Source: Oegoconia quadripuncta (taxonomy: Eukaryota > Arthropoda > Insecta > Lepidoptera > Autostichidae). Taken from it: a stretch of DNA of 64,000 nucleotides. Every line of letters starts with the position of its first letter. Position 1 is the first letter of the stretch. A program made the position numbers and the translations under genes. Location: the NCBI GenBank assembly GCA_949316235.1, contig OX438743.1, positions 35,681,242 through 35,745,241 on the forward strand, in the 5' to 3' direction. Shown here in pieces: positions 22,148 to 32,671 of the stretch. The notes beneath the pieces are model-generated. The model was not told the origin of the DNA and made no database searches. It saw only the letters and a program-made list of their open reading frames with translations.

Positions 22148-25100
22148 TTATTCTTTATGTTTAGATACAGTATCAAATGATTTCCATCCCTTGATAAAAT
22201 CTAACACCTTCTTCCTTTGTAAATCTCCGTATTCTTTCTGAGGATTCTTCCACATGTGGTGATCAAGGTCTAGTATTCCAGCAATAATTTCCTGGAAAAC
22301 AATATAATTTTACTATTATGTGCAGTCGATGCAACTGGCATGGCTTGCATTCAAATACTTTATATAAAACGACAGAATTTAGTTAAACCAAGGACAAATT
22401 TTTGAGTCTCGCGGCGGCACTCGTCCGAGGTGGTTGTATGTCGCTTAGTTTATTTGTGAGTGAAGCTACCGCGCGTAAACGCAGCGACCGGCAGAACCGG
22501 TTTGGTTATCGGGCCGCTTACGGTTGCCGGCGAGCGGCCAGACGATTTAATAGGTATCTACTATGTGCGTTGGTTGAATAATGGAGAATAACTTGATGAA
22601 TGTTAACTCGCACGACGGCGGCGGCGCGGGAAGGCGAGATGAGGAGATGAAAACCCCGAGCCCTACTGATTTTATGAGACGCGCTTTGGAGCGTAGTAAT
22701 TATGAAAGAGAAGAAGAAAATACACAAAAAGATCCGGAAATTGCAGATAACTCGTACTATGAGGGGCCTACGAAGAGAGAGAGAGAAGAGGAAGATGAGG
22801 AATGGCAGATATATACAAGAGAAAAGAAATTCAAAAGCAAAGAAGACAAGTTAGAAATCTACATAACGTGTAATGAAAAGTTCCCCAAGCAATTTGCGCT
22901 AGCCAGGCTACTCAAGGAACACAAAATTAGGGATATCAGTAAAATAAAATATCTAAATCCCTACAAAATACGAGTAGAATGTGAAAACACAATATGTATG
23001 GAAAATATCGTACAGTGCAAACCGCTATTGGAGAAAGGGTGGAACTTTCAAAAGGCGTTCGAAGTTAACTACTCTTACGGCACAATAAGAGATGTAGACC
23101 TAGAACTGGCAGACGAAGAGATTGCAAAGTGTATTCAATGCGACGATCGCGCGGTTCTCGCTTCGGCGATGAGATTGAAACGTCGCGGCACGGAAGGTGA
23201 ATGGATAAACAGCGAAACTGTACGTCTAGCATTCAGAGGCTCTTTTCTACCAACATATGTATATGTGGACGGACTACGCATTAAAGTGGACCCATATGTG
23301 TTTCCAGTCTCCCAGTGCTCTAAGTGCTGGAAGTTAGGTCATACGCGTTCCAGGTGCCCGTCAGAGAAGGCGGTGTGTCCCAAATGTAGTGGCAACCACG
23401 AAAATTGTGACAAGACGTTGTACACCTGTGTAAACTGCCTCGGCGATCATATGGCCCTAAGTAAAAGGTGTCCTGCATATGCGAAGGAAAGACGGGTACG
23501 TGAAATCATGTCCGAGTTCAACTGTACCTACAGAAAAGCACGAGCTATGTTTGTTTCGAATTCACCAAATCGGGAGGAGGAAAACCGGTTACCATTGGGT
23601 GTCCCCCCCAACATGTTCCCCGGTCCTCCACGAGTGATGCAGACGAGCAATATATTTTCATTATTGCCGAGTGATTCGGATAACGAGCAGAACATGAGAC
23701 GTCCGACGTATGCCAACATCGTGAAGACTAAGGCTGATATACACAACCCTGAAACCGTTTCTATTGAGTCTGGAGATTGGTCCCTTCCTAAAAAAGGTCG
23801 AAATGCTAAGAAACGAACTGCCCCGGTAAAGCACAGTCCACAGTTAGAGGTAAATCGTTCGCATGTTGGTTCGGCACGGCAGGATAAACCAAGGCCGAGA
23901 CAGAATCCTCAAGATAAAAGCGTTACATTTAGCGAACTACTATCGAGACTAAAGGAGATTATATTTTTAAAAACTATCCCACTACAAGAAAAGGTGAAGT
24001 GTATAGCAAAGTGTTGTTTAGAGTGGTTGATTTTAGTAGTCGTAGACAACATCGCCGACTGGCCAGTGCTGAAGTTGATTTTAGATTATCTACATGTAAA
24101 TGGGTAAGGATAAGTCCAAAACAATTATGCTAAATATACTCCAATGGAACGCGCAAAGTCTCCGCCCGAAGTTAATTAGCTTAGAAAATCTATTGACACA
24201 GGAGAAGATCCACATTGCCGCTGTATGTGAAACCTGGTTAGAGCCGGATAGTTATTTAAAAATAAAAAATTACTTTATATATCGAAATGATCGTGATGAT
24301 GCTTATGGAGGGGTAGCTTTACTTGTTCATAGGTCTATTAAATCGCAAAGGTGTGATTTTCCGAGTAGTAATCCAGGGATACAAGCCATCCATGTTAAGC
24401 TATATAATTGCACTGATATTGAGAATGTGATAGTAGCCTATTGTCCACCTTCTGTTCGCACTAACTCTCACGACTGGGATTACCTGTTTTCTGTAGTAAC
24501 AAATAAGGCTGTCATACTTGGCGATCTGAACGGACATCACACAAACTGGTCCCGCAAAACTGATCACAGAGGTTCCCAAATACACGAAGCTCTCTCGAAT
24601 AACCAATTTGTTACTCTGAATGATTGTAGTCCAACTAGGATAAAACTTGTAAATGGAATTTTACAACAATATTCTCCCGATATTACCCTAGCTTCGTTAG
24701 ATATTGCGCTTAGGTTAAACTATAACGTTTTAAATGAAACCTTAGGTAGTGACCATAGAGTTATCAAAGTGTCGGCAGGTATTGACGTGAAATATATCCC
24801 AATAAAAAAGCGAAACTTCAAAAAAGCTGATTGGATTTCATATAAAAGTCTTCTACAAGAATTATTTGACAAATGCTCACGCCCTGACGATCCCCAAAAA
24901 GCTTATGACAATTTTATAGACCTTATCAATCTCTCCGCAGAATTACACATTCCACAAACTTACCAAAGTCAGGATCCTAACAGTAAATTCATACCTAAAC
25001 CCTATTGGAACATGACATTATCGAAGGCGGTGGCTGAAAGACGCCTTGCGCTCTCGCAATTTCGTCGTAACCCTACTCCAAGTAATTCAGATAATTTAAA

Positions 25101-28100
25101 AGATAAAATTCATTTAGCTCAAAATTTAATGCGTAAAGCGAAAAGCACCAGTTTCCAGAACTTTTGCTCGTCTGTGGATAATTCAACTACAGTAAATGAA
25201 TTGTGGCGTAAAATGAAATGGGCAAAGGGATATAAAACACCTCAGCAGTACACAAACAAAGACATGGCAACCGATTTACTCCATAATCTAACACCTGATT
25301 TTGTGTCGCCCGCGGACCCTAATTTTACCTCCGATAATCCAATGCTGAGTTCAGAGATTTCTCTTGCCGAATTAAAGAATAATATACCTTTAAAAAATAC
25401 GTCCCCAGGTTGTGATGAAATAACATACATGATGATAAAACACTTACCAGAAAATGGAAAAATTTACTTGTTGCAACTGTACAATACGAGTTATAAATTT
25501 GGTTTTGTACCTAAACAATGGAGGGATATAATTATAGTTCCTATACCAAAGCCAGGGCGGGACCCATGTAATCTTTCATCGTTGCGGCCGATTTCTATGA
25601 TGTCGTGTTTCTGTAAAATCTTTCACAACATATTAAACAAGAGACTGGAATGGTTCTGTGAAAAAAATAATTTATTTTCCTCAAATACAACAGGGTTTAG
25701 AAAAGCTAAATCTAGTTTAATTAATTTAAGCACATTTGTCAATCAAACACTAATAGGTTTCACAGAAAATAAGTCCACGATTGCATGCTTTGTTGATATT
25801 AATAACGCATACAATAACGTCGATATTACAGTATTAGTGGCTATCTTGGACCATCTTGGGGTAGGAGTAACACTTTGCAGGTACCTATGGAACTTTTTAA
25901 AACTAAGAAAACTCAAAATTCAAATCGATAACTTTGAAATAGTTAGGAGCACGAATGTTGGCCTCGCCCAGGGTGATCCGATATCGCCACTGCTGTTCAA
26001 TATAGCGACTAGAAAAATCTGCATCGGTATCGACAATGTGTTAAAGTCCCAATACGCGGACGACTTCGTTATTTACACGTCACGCAAAAATCTCTCTGAG
26101 GGTACTAATACCTTACAGACAGCTATGGACACCCTACATAATTTATTATCGGAAGTAGGTCTAGAAATGTCGGCCACTAAAACAAAGGTATGTGTATTTA
26201 AAAGAGGATTTAATAGAGAGTCAATACAGATATACGTAAATAACAGATGTTTGGAAGTCGTTGATAATATTAAATATTTAGGAGTGTGGTTGGATAAATC
26301 ATTAAGGTGGTCAAAACATATAAATGAATTAAGAGACAAAGTCACCAAATTCCTAAATATTTTGAAAATTTTGAGAGGTTCTGGTTGGGGTGTGCATCCC
26401 ACACATATAAGACGATTATACATCTCTTTGGTTCGCAGCAGAATAGACTATGCTTCCTTCTTATACGACAATAGTTGCCAGACACACTTACGGAAAGTTG
26501 ATAGGCTACAAAATCAATGTATGAGGCTAATCGGTGGCTTTATAAGATCGACTCCAATCCATGTAATGGAGAATGAACTCTCTATTCCACCCCTGAAGGC
26601 CCGAAGGTGTTTCTTAGCCACAAAATTTTGGCTCAAATGTAAATATATGGTAGAGAAGGATGTCATGTCAGCATTAAATATATTAGAGAAATGTTGCAAT
26701 AAACCTTACTGGCACCGCAAAAGAACACCTCTATTAATTAAAATTCATCAGAAGTTTAAGGATTTGCCTATGCAAGAACACAAAACATTGGAGATGTTTT
26801 CCTTGAATAGGTGGGTCGGCAGTGTGGATCTATCCCTCTGTGTCAAATATAATTTAGATTTAGTTGACAAAGCTAAAAGCGACTATAATAAGTGCAACTT
26901 AAGACAACTCTGTACGCATGTCATCACACAGAATTATAGAAACTTTTACAAAGTTTATACGGATGGCTCCAAGGATGGGTGTAGCAGTGGAGCAGCATTC
27001 CTTGATGTTCAAAATGATATTTGCTGCAGATTTAAAATAGATTCGAATATATCTGTAATGAACATAGAACTAATGGCGCTTTCAGAGGCGTTGTCATATA
27101 TATGCTCTGTGGAACATAATAAATTTGTAATTCTTTCAGACTCTAAAAGCGCCTTGCAACACTTGGCTCGCTGTACCTCGAGCTGTCGAGGAACATCGAT
27201 AGCCTATAATATATTGGAATCTATTTTAAAGCTGTGGAATGAAAATAAGACTGTGATTCTACAGTGGGTACCTGCTCATATTGGTCTGGTTGGCAATGAA
27301 CGGGTAGACTTGATGGCGAAAGAAGCTACTACAAATGGTATCCCGGTTAGCTACTTACCTCATTTCTCAGATCTGATTCACCTGGCGAAAGAACAGAGCA
27401 CGAAATGTTGGCAAGAATACTTTGATGAAAGGTCACTGACGAGGGGAATCTGGTACAGGACGATTCAACCTACGCTGTATAGATTCCCCTGGTTTGAGGG
27501 TACGAATATGAGCAGGTCCCAAATTATTACTGCCCTTAGGCTTCGCTCCGGACACATTCCATTAAACAGTTTCAGCTTCCTCATGGCAAAGTCCACATCA
27601 CCTAACTGCAATGAATGTGAAATTGTAGAAGATGTTTACCACATTATGATGGAGTGTGTCCGGAATGAACCCGAGAGGCAACAATTTTTCATTAAAATTA
27701 ACTATAATGGCGAAATGGGAATATGTAACAGTGTCTTAGCTGCCCCCACATCGGGAGCAGCTAGGACACTCTATAATTTAGTTGATGTAGGTATTAAGCG
27801 TAGAGGTTAAGTTATTCTGTATCACTATGAGGGTGACATCTTCTTTATTGAAGAAATCCCTCCTTAAAATAAACAGAGAAAAAAAAAAAAAAAAAAAAAA
27901 AAAGGACAAATTTTTGCATTGAGGGTTAAAAATAAAAAGAAAGATCCTATAAATTTTTCTTGCTAAGTCACGGACTTGACAAAGTTAACTGACTTAACTG
28001 TTTGTGAAAACAGGAATTTGTCTAACAAATATTATAAATGCGAAAGTTTGGATCTTTATTTATTTGTTTGTTTGTTGCTCAATCACCGCGAAACGGCTGA

Positions 28101-31100
28101 ATGGATTTGGATGAATTTTGGTATATAGACAGTAAATACCCTGGATTATGACAGGATATTTTTTATCCTGATAAAGTGAGTAGTTCCCGTGGACTAAACA
28201 AATTGAACTTATCCCGATAAAGTTATTCCACGTAGGCGAAGCCGCGGGCAAAAAGCAGTTATCTATAAACTTTACTTGTGTTACATCCATCACATTTATT
28301 TAATAAAGAAATAAGCATTTTTAATTTGGATAGAATTTTAAATATATGTGCTACTTACTTCTGCAAACGCCTTCGGAAATAATTGTTGATCTTCAATTAC
28401 ATGGGCAAAGCCTGGATCCATACCAAAGTCAATCCAAAAGTAAGGTAACCCTTTTGGTACTCCTTTCCTAATATTTTTTCCTTTCAGTTCTACAACTTTC
28501 TTATTCATAGACCATTCTGCTTCACATTCAAGAATAGCCTTTTTGAAATAAATGGCAGCCATATCTCCAACATCCCTTGGTAATGGCACACAATTTATCA
28601 CCAAGTGCGGAAATCTATGAAACCTTGTGGCTGTTTCGAAAAATACCACATCTTTATTTTGAGAGTTGAAGAATTGAGTAAGTGCTTTTCTGTAGTCCTA
28701 AAACATAGTGCAGTTTTGAAAGAAAGAAAAAGTATTTATTCAGTGTCACATATCTATGTATAAACTAAACAATAATTTTAAAACCAAAAAATATCTTAAA
28801 TTATTAGTGGACCAGGCAAATGAATGACATTTTTTATGTTTGCAATACTGCTGCAACGCTGTCTGCCACACATCAGCCGTTACATTGCAGTAGAGCCAAA
28901 AGCACTCCAGGGTCGTTTTAGTAAGATTTCTAGAATAGCATGGAATGATCCTTACCAATATTTCTTCCCATACATCTTCATCCAAAGCAGTAACACTAAT
29001 TGAATGCTGTATGGTGGTTATAATACATTGGTCTTTTACCAGTGATCTTCTTGCTGGCAGTGCCAAATATACTTTGTTCCCACAGCTTACCATTAGATGT
29101 TTCAACATATTTTTAGAGTCAACACAATATTCACACCCTTCTAAAGATTTCTCCATCTTAACATGCTGCCTAATAGCTCTTTGCTTTTCATTCTCTCCAT
29201 CTTTGGCCTCATTTCTAGTCTTTGATATTTCATCCACAAAAATATCTTCAAGATCATCATTTGGGTTCTTGTGCTTTGAGGCAATCCTAGCTAACTCTGC
29301 TTCATTATCATTATTGCTACCATATTTTTCTTCTTGGAACTGAAAAATTATTAATGTTTTAATTATGAATTTCATTTAATAAAAAGTGTAACAGGCATGT
29401 TAAAAAACAAATCTAATGTACCATTTCTGCTAAGTTATATTGGTCGTCATTGCCGAAGTATTTCGTTCTCAAACCAGAACTATGTGTTATTGCTTTCCTT
29501 TTGCCACCTTTGCTCCTTGGGTCCCCATTTCCACATTTTGTCAATGGCCTGCTGTTACCTGCGCTGTTTGTGGATAGTAGTAGAACACTTGCATCTTCTT
29601 CTTCTTCAGCAGCATTGGGATGCTGTTTCCTATACTCCCTTGCTGCTTCTAACTTAGCTTTTAATTCCTCAATAAGTTTGTTGTCACCCATGATTTCTGC
29701 TTTCACTATTTTTGCTGCTAGTTTGTTCATTTTTTCATCACTCAGGTATTTGTTTTCTTTAGTTTTCGCTATTTTCGGCAGTGTACTTTGCATAGACTCT
29801 GGTTTTTTCTCTTCTTCATTACTTGACTTACTAATTTCCTTATTTTCTGAGCTTTTTTTCCAATTAGATACTCTTGAATTACTTTGAGAATCGCTTTTGT
29901 CTAAAATACTACTAGCATATCTATGACTGTTATATCTATCATTTCGTTTGTTGTCTCCTTCATACTTCTTTGTACAGCTGGTTCTGTATTCCCTTGAACT
30001 TGATGACTTTCTATAATAGTCATCTTCATCAGTTGGCTTTACAAATGGTCTTGATTTGCGAAAACTCTCTGATGTTTGTGGTAATCCTGTGCCACCATCT
30101 TTCCAATATGGATTGAGTTCTCTGCTACTGCTAGCAGGGTTGTATGAATCAATATGTTTCTTCTCTTCATCCTGCCGCCTTGGCTTAATATCTTCTTTTG
30201 TGTATGTCTTCAATATACCTGTCATGGACATCCAGTCATCGCGATCAGTTGTTTTATGTGCAACAGGTTTTTCAACCCATTCATCTGATTCTGAACTATT
30301 GGAGCTTGAAGACTGAAAAGCAAACCAACAGTTCTCAACTAATCGTTAAAATAGAAAAGAAAAATGAAATCCGATCAAATGTGGTTACATAAACCTTTCT
30401 CTTACAGTTGTAAAGGTTAAACAACATAGTGATGTTATAACATAGTTAATCATAAATTTGTGGTCACATTTATTACTATTGATAATAATAATACACTAGC
30501 AGCTTTAAGCTGATGCATATATCACTACACTTGTGTTTGGTCTAATAATTTTGAAGTTGAGTTGCTGAAGGTTTTTGTAAGGCTCGACCAATTTGCAGTA
30601 GGCCCACATGGTGAATTATGGTTCTTATCATACCCTATTTTAGTGTCTTATGGCCAGCAGTGGGGATATAAGGCTGTTAAGTGTGGTAAAGCTGCTATAG
30701 TGTTTACTGACCATTGGAAGATTTCATCTAACTCCAATTTGGTTTGAGGCAATTCTTTGAATTTTAAGGTAAGTATCTATGTATGGTTATGGTAACACAG
30801 AAATAAGTTTTCAATGATGCTATTTTATTTATTTGTTATCAGGCTTTTTGGCGGGATCTCGGCAAGTGAAGTTGCATTTTTGTTTATAATTCTTATAATT
30901 TGTGCATGCTGACTTTTGAAGCAATGGCGGAATATTGTGCAGCAAAAGTACACCATCACTAGGTGTACAAGTGAAGAAAAGTGTGAATTAAAGTGTGTAA
31001 TGAATATTATTAGGGATAAGCCCTAGTACAAGTTGCAGAGTTAACAGTTAAAACAAGTACACACTTATACAGGGTTGGAGGATATTATATACCAAAGTAT

Positions 31101-31925
31101 TTTTTTAAATATAAAGAAATTATTGCTATTTAAAGAAATTATTTATTTTTGACTCAGTTCCTTTAGTTCGAACTACTATAGGCCATCATCATATCAGAAG
31201 AAAGTTGTCCAGTGCTGGACAAAAATACTATAGTCCATAAACAAGTATAAATGAAATAAATAGTATGCAACACTTGAATTTAATTTTTTTTTCTTTGGGA
31301 CCCAATCAGTTGACCCCTTTGCGCATGCGCCGCCTAAATATTAAGTGGTACTGACGTCATAAATGTTAAAAGGATGGTAGTGGTTAATATGAATAAATAT
31401 TTATAATTGTGCAATAAAGAGTATTTGATTGTATAAATAACAACTTGCTTGGTGTAGTCGTTAGATACCCTGACTGCTATATTAAAATAGCAGCTTCGAA
31501 TTTCACATGGGCATTATGTTTGTATGATAAATGTGGTCATATCCAAGTTATGGACGTTTTGATTTAGATGCTTTAAAAATGTACCTAAATATTTATGTAG
31601 TAATCAACCATCAGGTACACATAAAGTTGCCTAGTGTGGAACCAGATGGCGTGTGTATGTCAATGTTATTTATTATCAATAAACGCAAAAATGGCAAATA
31701 ACTTGAATGTTTAGACATCAAAGTTTTGATAAATATTGTCAGATTAATCCGATTTGTTGATAAAACATATAGTATATAAAATAATTGCATTTTTTCGAAC
31801 ACTGCATATAATATAGTAAAACAACTTACGCTCCCACTTCGTGTTTCTTTTTTGTGTGCATGCGATTCCTTACGACGCTTATGTTTCTTGCTATGTTCTT
31901 TGTTTTTCATTCGCTTTACTTTCAT
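22148..31925 (-). CDS. CWF19L2: CWF19-like protein 2, splicing factor
   Basis: Five exons on the minus strand, 31925-31830, 30312-29422, 29339-28956, 28697-28359 and 22291-22148, all phase 0, give 617 residues. The start is the first ATG in the opening exon; it begins a Lys/Arg/His-rich stretch. Residues 33-330 are a low-complexity Ser/Lys/Glu region with WMSMTGILKTYTKEDI. Residues 395-457 hold the CwfJ C-terminal domain 1 (GCEYCVDS with a C-x2-C pair at 398/401, and the HIT-like QHSISVTALDEDVW). Residues 458-617 are CwfJ C-terminal domain 2 (PLPRDVGDMAAIYFKKAILE, KGLPYFWIDFG, FAHVIEDQQLFP). CWF19L2 is a relative of fission yeast Cwf19 and acts in late spliceosomes and intron-lariat turnover. 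A full LINE lies antisense in intron 4. The gene converges on DNAJC17, 347 bases away. Confidence 0.95.
22390..22404 (+). repeat. Target-site duplication, left copy, of the I-type LINE
   Basis: AAGGACAAATTTTTG, repeated identically at 27902-27916 directly after the poly(A). Confidence 0.93.
22581..24107 (+). CDS. I-type LINE ORF1, gag-like nucleic-acid-binding protein
   Basis: 508 residues. The first 90 are acidic/basic low complexity (EREEEDEEWQIYTREKKF). A folded region follows at about residues 90-215. Then come three zinc knuckles: CSKCWKLGHTRSRCP, CPKCSGNHENC and CVNCLGDHMALSKRC. These CCHC motifs are typical of ORF1 of Jockey- and I-type LINEs and bind the element RNA. The carboxy-terminal 180 residues are Ser/Pro/Lys-rich and end in a hydrophobic helix. 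It overlaps ORF2 by eight bases (ATGGGTAA). No stop or frameshift. Confidence 0.92.
   Translation: MENNLMNVNSHDGGGAGRRDEEMKTPSPTDFMRRALERSNYEREEENTQKDPEIADNSYYEGPTKREREEEDEEWQIYTREKKFKSKEDKLEIYITCNEKFPKQFALARLLKEHKIRDISKIKYLNPYKIRVECENTICMENIVQCKPLLEKGWNFQKAFEVNYSYGTIRDVDLELADEEIAKCIQCDDRAVLASAMRLKRRGTEGEWINSETVRLAFRGSFLPTYVYVDGLRIKVDPYVFPVSQCSKCWKLGHTRSRCPSEKAVCPKCSGNHENCDKTLYTCVNCLGDHMALSKRCPAYAKERRVREIMSEFNCTYRKARAMFVSNSPNREEENRLPLGVPPNMFPGPPRVMQTSNIFSLLPSDSDNEQNMRRPTYANIVKTKADIHNPETVSIESGDWSLPKKGRNAKKRTAPVKHSPQLEVNRSHVGSARQDKPRPRQNPQDKSVTFSELLSRLKEIIFLKTIPLQEKVKCIAKCCLEWLILVVVDNIADWPVLKLILDYLHVNG
24100..27810 (+). CDS. I-type LINE ORF2: endonuclease, reverse transcriptase, RNase H
   Basis: 1236 residues, uninterrupted. 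Endonuclease, residues about 1-235: ILQWNAQSL, VCETWLEPD, ILGDLNGHHTNW and the catalytic SDHRV. Reverse transcriptase, about 430-720: LRPISMMSCFCKIFHNILN, AQGDPISPLLF and the YADDFVIY active site. RNase H, about 945-1080: VYTDGSKDG (Asp), MNIELMALSEAL (Glu), ILSDSKSALQHL (Asp) and WVPAHIGLVGNERVDLMAKEA (His and Asp). The end carries a CCHC finger, CNECEIVEDVYHIMMEC. RNase H after the RT places it in the I superfamily rather than Jockey proper. All catalytic residues I can check are present. The start ATG overlaps the ORF1 stop. Confidence 0.93.
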   Translation: MGKDKSKTIMLNILQWNAQSLRPKLISLENLLTQEKIHIAAVCETWLEPDSYLKIKNYFIYRNDRDDAYGGVALLVHRSIKSQRCDFPSSNPGIQAIHVKLYNCTDIENVIVAYCPPSVRTNSHDWDYLFSVVTNKAVILGDLNGHHTNWSRKTDHRGSQIHEALSNNQFVTLNDCSPTRIKLVNGILQQYSPDITLASLDIALRLNYNVLNETLGSDHRVIKVSAGIDVKYIPIKKRNFKKADWISYKSLLQELFDKCSRPDDPQKAYDNFIDLINLSAELHIPQTYQSQDPNSKFIPKPYWNMTLSKAVAERRLALSQFRRNPTPSNSDNLKDKIHLAQNLMRKAKSTSFQNFCSSVDNSTTVNELWRKMKWAKGYKTPQQYTNKDMATDLLHNLTPDFVSPADPNFTSDNPMLSSEISLAELKNNIPLKNTSPGCDEITYMMIKHLPENGKIYLLQLYNTSYKFGFVPKQWRDIIIVPIPKPGRDPCNLSSLRPISMMSCFCKIFHNILNKRLEWFCEKNNLFSSNTTGFRKAKSSLINLSTFVNQTLIGFTENKSTIACFVDINNAYNNVDITVLVAILDHLGVGVTLCRYLWNFLKLRKLKIQIDNFEIVRSTNVGLAQGDPISPLLFNIATRKICIGIDNVLKSQYADDFVIYTSRKNLSEGTNTLQTAMDTLHNLLSEVGLEMSATKTKVCVFKRGFNRESIQIYVNNRCLEVVDNIKYLGVWLDKSLRWSKHINELRDKVTKFLNILKILRGSGWGVHPTHIRRLYISLVRSRIDYASFLYDNSCQTHLRKVDRLQNQCMRLIGGFIRSTPIHVMENELSIPPLKARRCFLATKFWLKCKYMVEKDVMSALNILEKCCNKPYWHRKRTPLLIKIHQKFKDLPMQEHKTLEMFSLNRWVGSVDLSLCVKYNLDLVDKAKSDYNKCNLRQLCTHVITQNYRNFYKVYTDGSKDGCSSGAAFLDVQNDICCRFKIDSNISVMNIELMALSEALSYICSVEHNKFVILSDSKSALQHLARCTSSCRGTSIAYNILESILKLWNENKTVILQWVPAHIGLVGNERVDLMAKEATTNGIPVSYLPHFSDLIHLAKEQSTKCWQEYFDERSLTRGIWYRTIQPTLYRFPWFEGTNMSRSQIITALRLRSGHIPLNSFSFLMAKSTSPNCNECEIVEDVYHIMMECVRNEPERQQFFIKINYNGEMGICNSVLAAPTSGAARTLYNLVDVGIKRRG
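27902..27916 (+). repeat. Target-site duplication, right copy, of the I-type LINE
   Basis: Identical to 22390-22404. The exact left limit is blurred by the poly(A) run. Confidence 0.93.
28022..28262 (-). repeat. Interspersed CCCGCGGCTTCG repeat, reverse copy
   Basis: Minus strand reading: GCCCGCGGCTTCGCCTACGTGG through GATAAAAAATATCCTG to GCATTTATAATATTT. Lies in CWF19L2 intron 4, 105 bases from the LINE duplication. Confidence 0.75.
30838..31020 (-). repeat. Half of a foldback element
   Basis: The minus strand matches 33025-33185: CTTTAATTTCACAC-type start, TACACCTAGTGATGGTGTAC region, TTCTGACTTTTGAAGC-like and CTTGCCGAGATCCCGCCAAAAAGCC. Related to the elements at 14070, 32672 and 33201. 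It lies in CWF19L2 intron 1. Confidence 0.65.
31438..31690 (+). mobile_element. tRNA-derived SINE, family D
   Basis: The head reads CTTGGTGTAGTCGTTAGATACCC with AGCTTCGAATTTC as a weak B box. The body ends AGTGTGGAACCAGATGGCGTG. The two boxes are 40-50 bases apart, as in a tRNA promoter. Only one copy is in this window. Confidence 0.6.
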
Positions 31926-32157
31926 ATCTATAGCTGGAGTTTTCAAAATATTGTCAAACAACTAACATGTAAGCATCAAATTATTATTGGTAAATAATAT
32001 TTCCGTCTCTTTTTCTTAAGAACAATTATATCTCAACAAAACAAACAAAGCACTGCCAAAACATGTCGTTTGAGCCAAATGATCCGATTCGCAGTTACAT
32101 TGCGATCTAGTAGGTACACATGCGTAGTATCCCTATATATTTAGTCTGAGAGGTACA

Positions 32158-32204
32158 CCAAAGAGTATAGTAACTATTTAAAGAGTATAGTAACTATTTA
32201 CCGA
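32158..32204 (+). repeat. Tandem 21-mer with a third copy at 32780
   Basis: AAAGAGTATAGTAACTATTT occurs twice in tandem here and again at 32780, where it is inserted between two copies of GTCTAAGTCAA. Confidence 0.75.
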
Positions 32205-32671
32205 GAAAGAGTGGCAACTCCGTGGTTAAATTTGCATGTATAGACAGTGCTGCTGCCAGCGATTGGTTGAGGAATTAAATCTATCTATACATACCTACGT
32301 ACACTGATTATATAGGTAGAAACTGGGTTTAGAAATAGGTATTGTTGTTTATGAGGAAATTTTTATTTCTCATAACTAATTTCTTTAAATTAGCTATGAA
32401 AAACAAGTATAACAAAAACAAACAACAAATTAACAAAAATCTGAACTTTTACAAAAACTTTCAAAAGGAAATCGACGTTGACTGAGAGCTCGACATGACA
32501 TCACCCACCAGTAAGATGGCGACTGCTGCCACAGAACACTAATAACGGTTAGTTCGTCAACCGCAGTTCAGAGGTCGCAGTCTGCTATGAAAATTGATGA
32601 CATTTGAAGTGTGCCCCCCCTGAGGTACACACAGAAAGCAACAGTGTGTCCAATCCTCTGAGAACTGAACC

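Larger units (their letters stand above)
22405..27901 (+). mobile_element. Full-length I-type LINE with target-site duplication
   Basis: The element starts at 22405 with a GC-rich 176-bp 5' UTR (AGTCTCGCGGCGGCACTCG), carries two complete overlapping frames and ends in a short 3' UTR and a poly(A) run at about 27881-27901. AAGGACAAATTTTTG is found directly before it (22390-22404) and directly after the poly(A) (27902-27916), a 15-bp target-site duplication. Both frames are open, so by sequence this copy could be mobile. It lies in CWF19L2 intron 4, in the opposite orientation to the gene. Confidence 0.95.

Noticed and set aside
28945..29887. Plus-strand frames over 28945-29343 and 29450-29887
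   Set aside because: Antisense shadows of CWF19L2 exons 2 and 3; Ser/Leu-rich as expected from the complement of Lys/Glu-rich coding DNA.
30562..30747. Short plus-strand frame with HGELWFLSYPILVSYGQQWGY
   Set aside because: Looks like part of a decayed LINE 3' end in CWF19L2 intron 1; too short to call.
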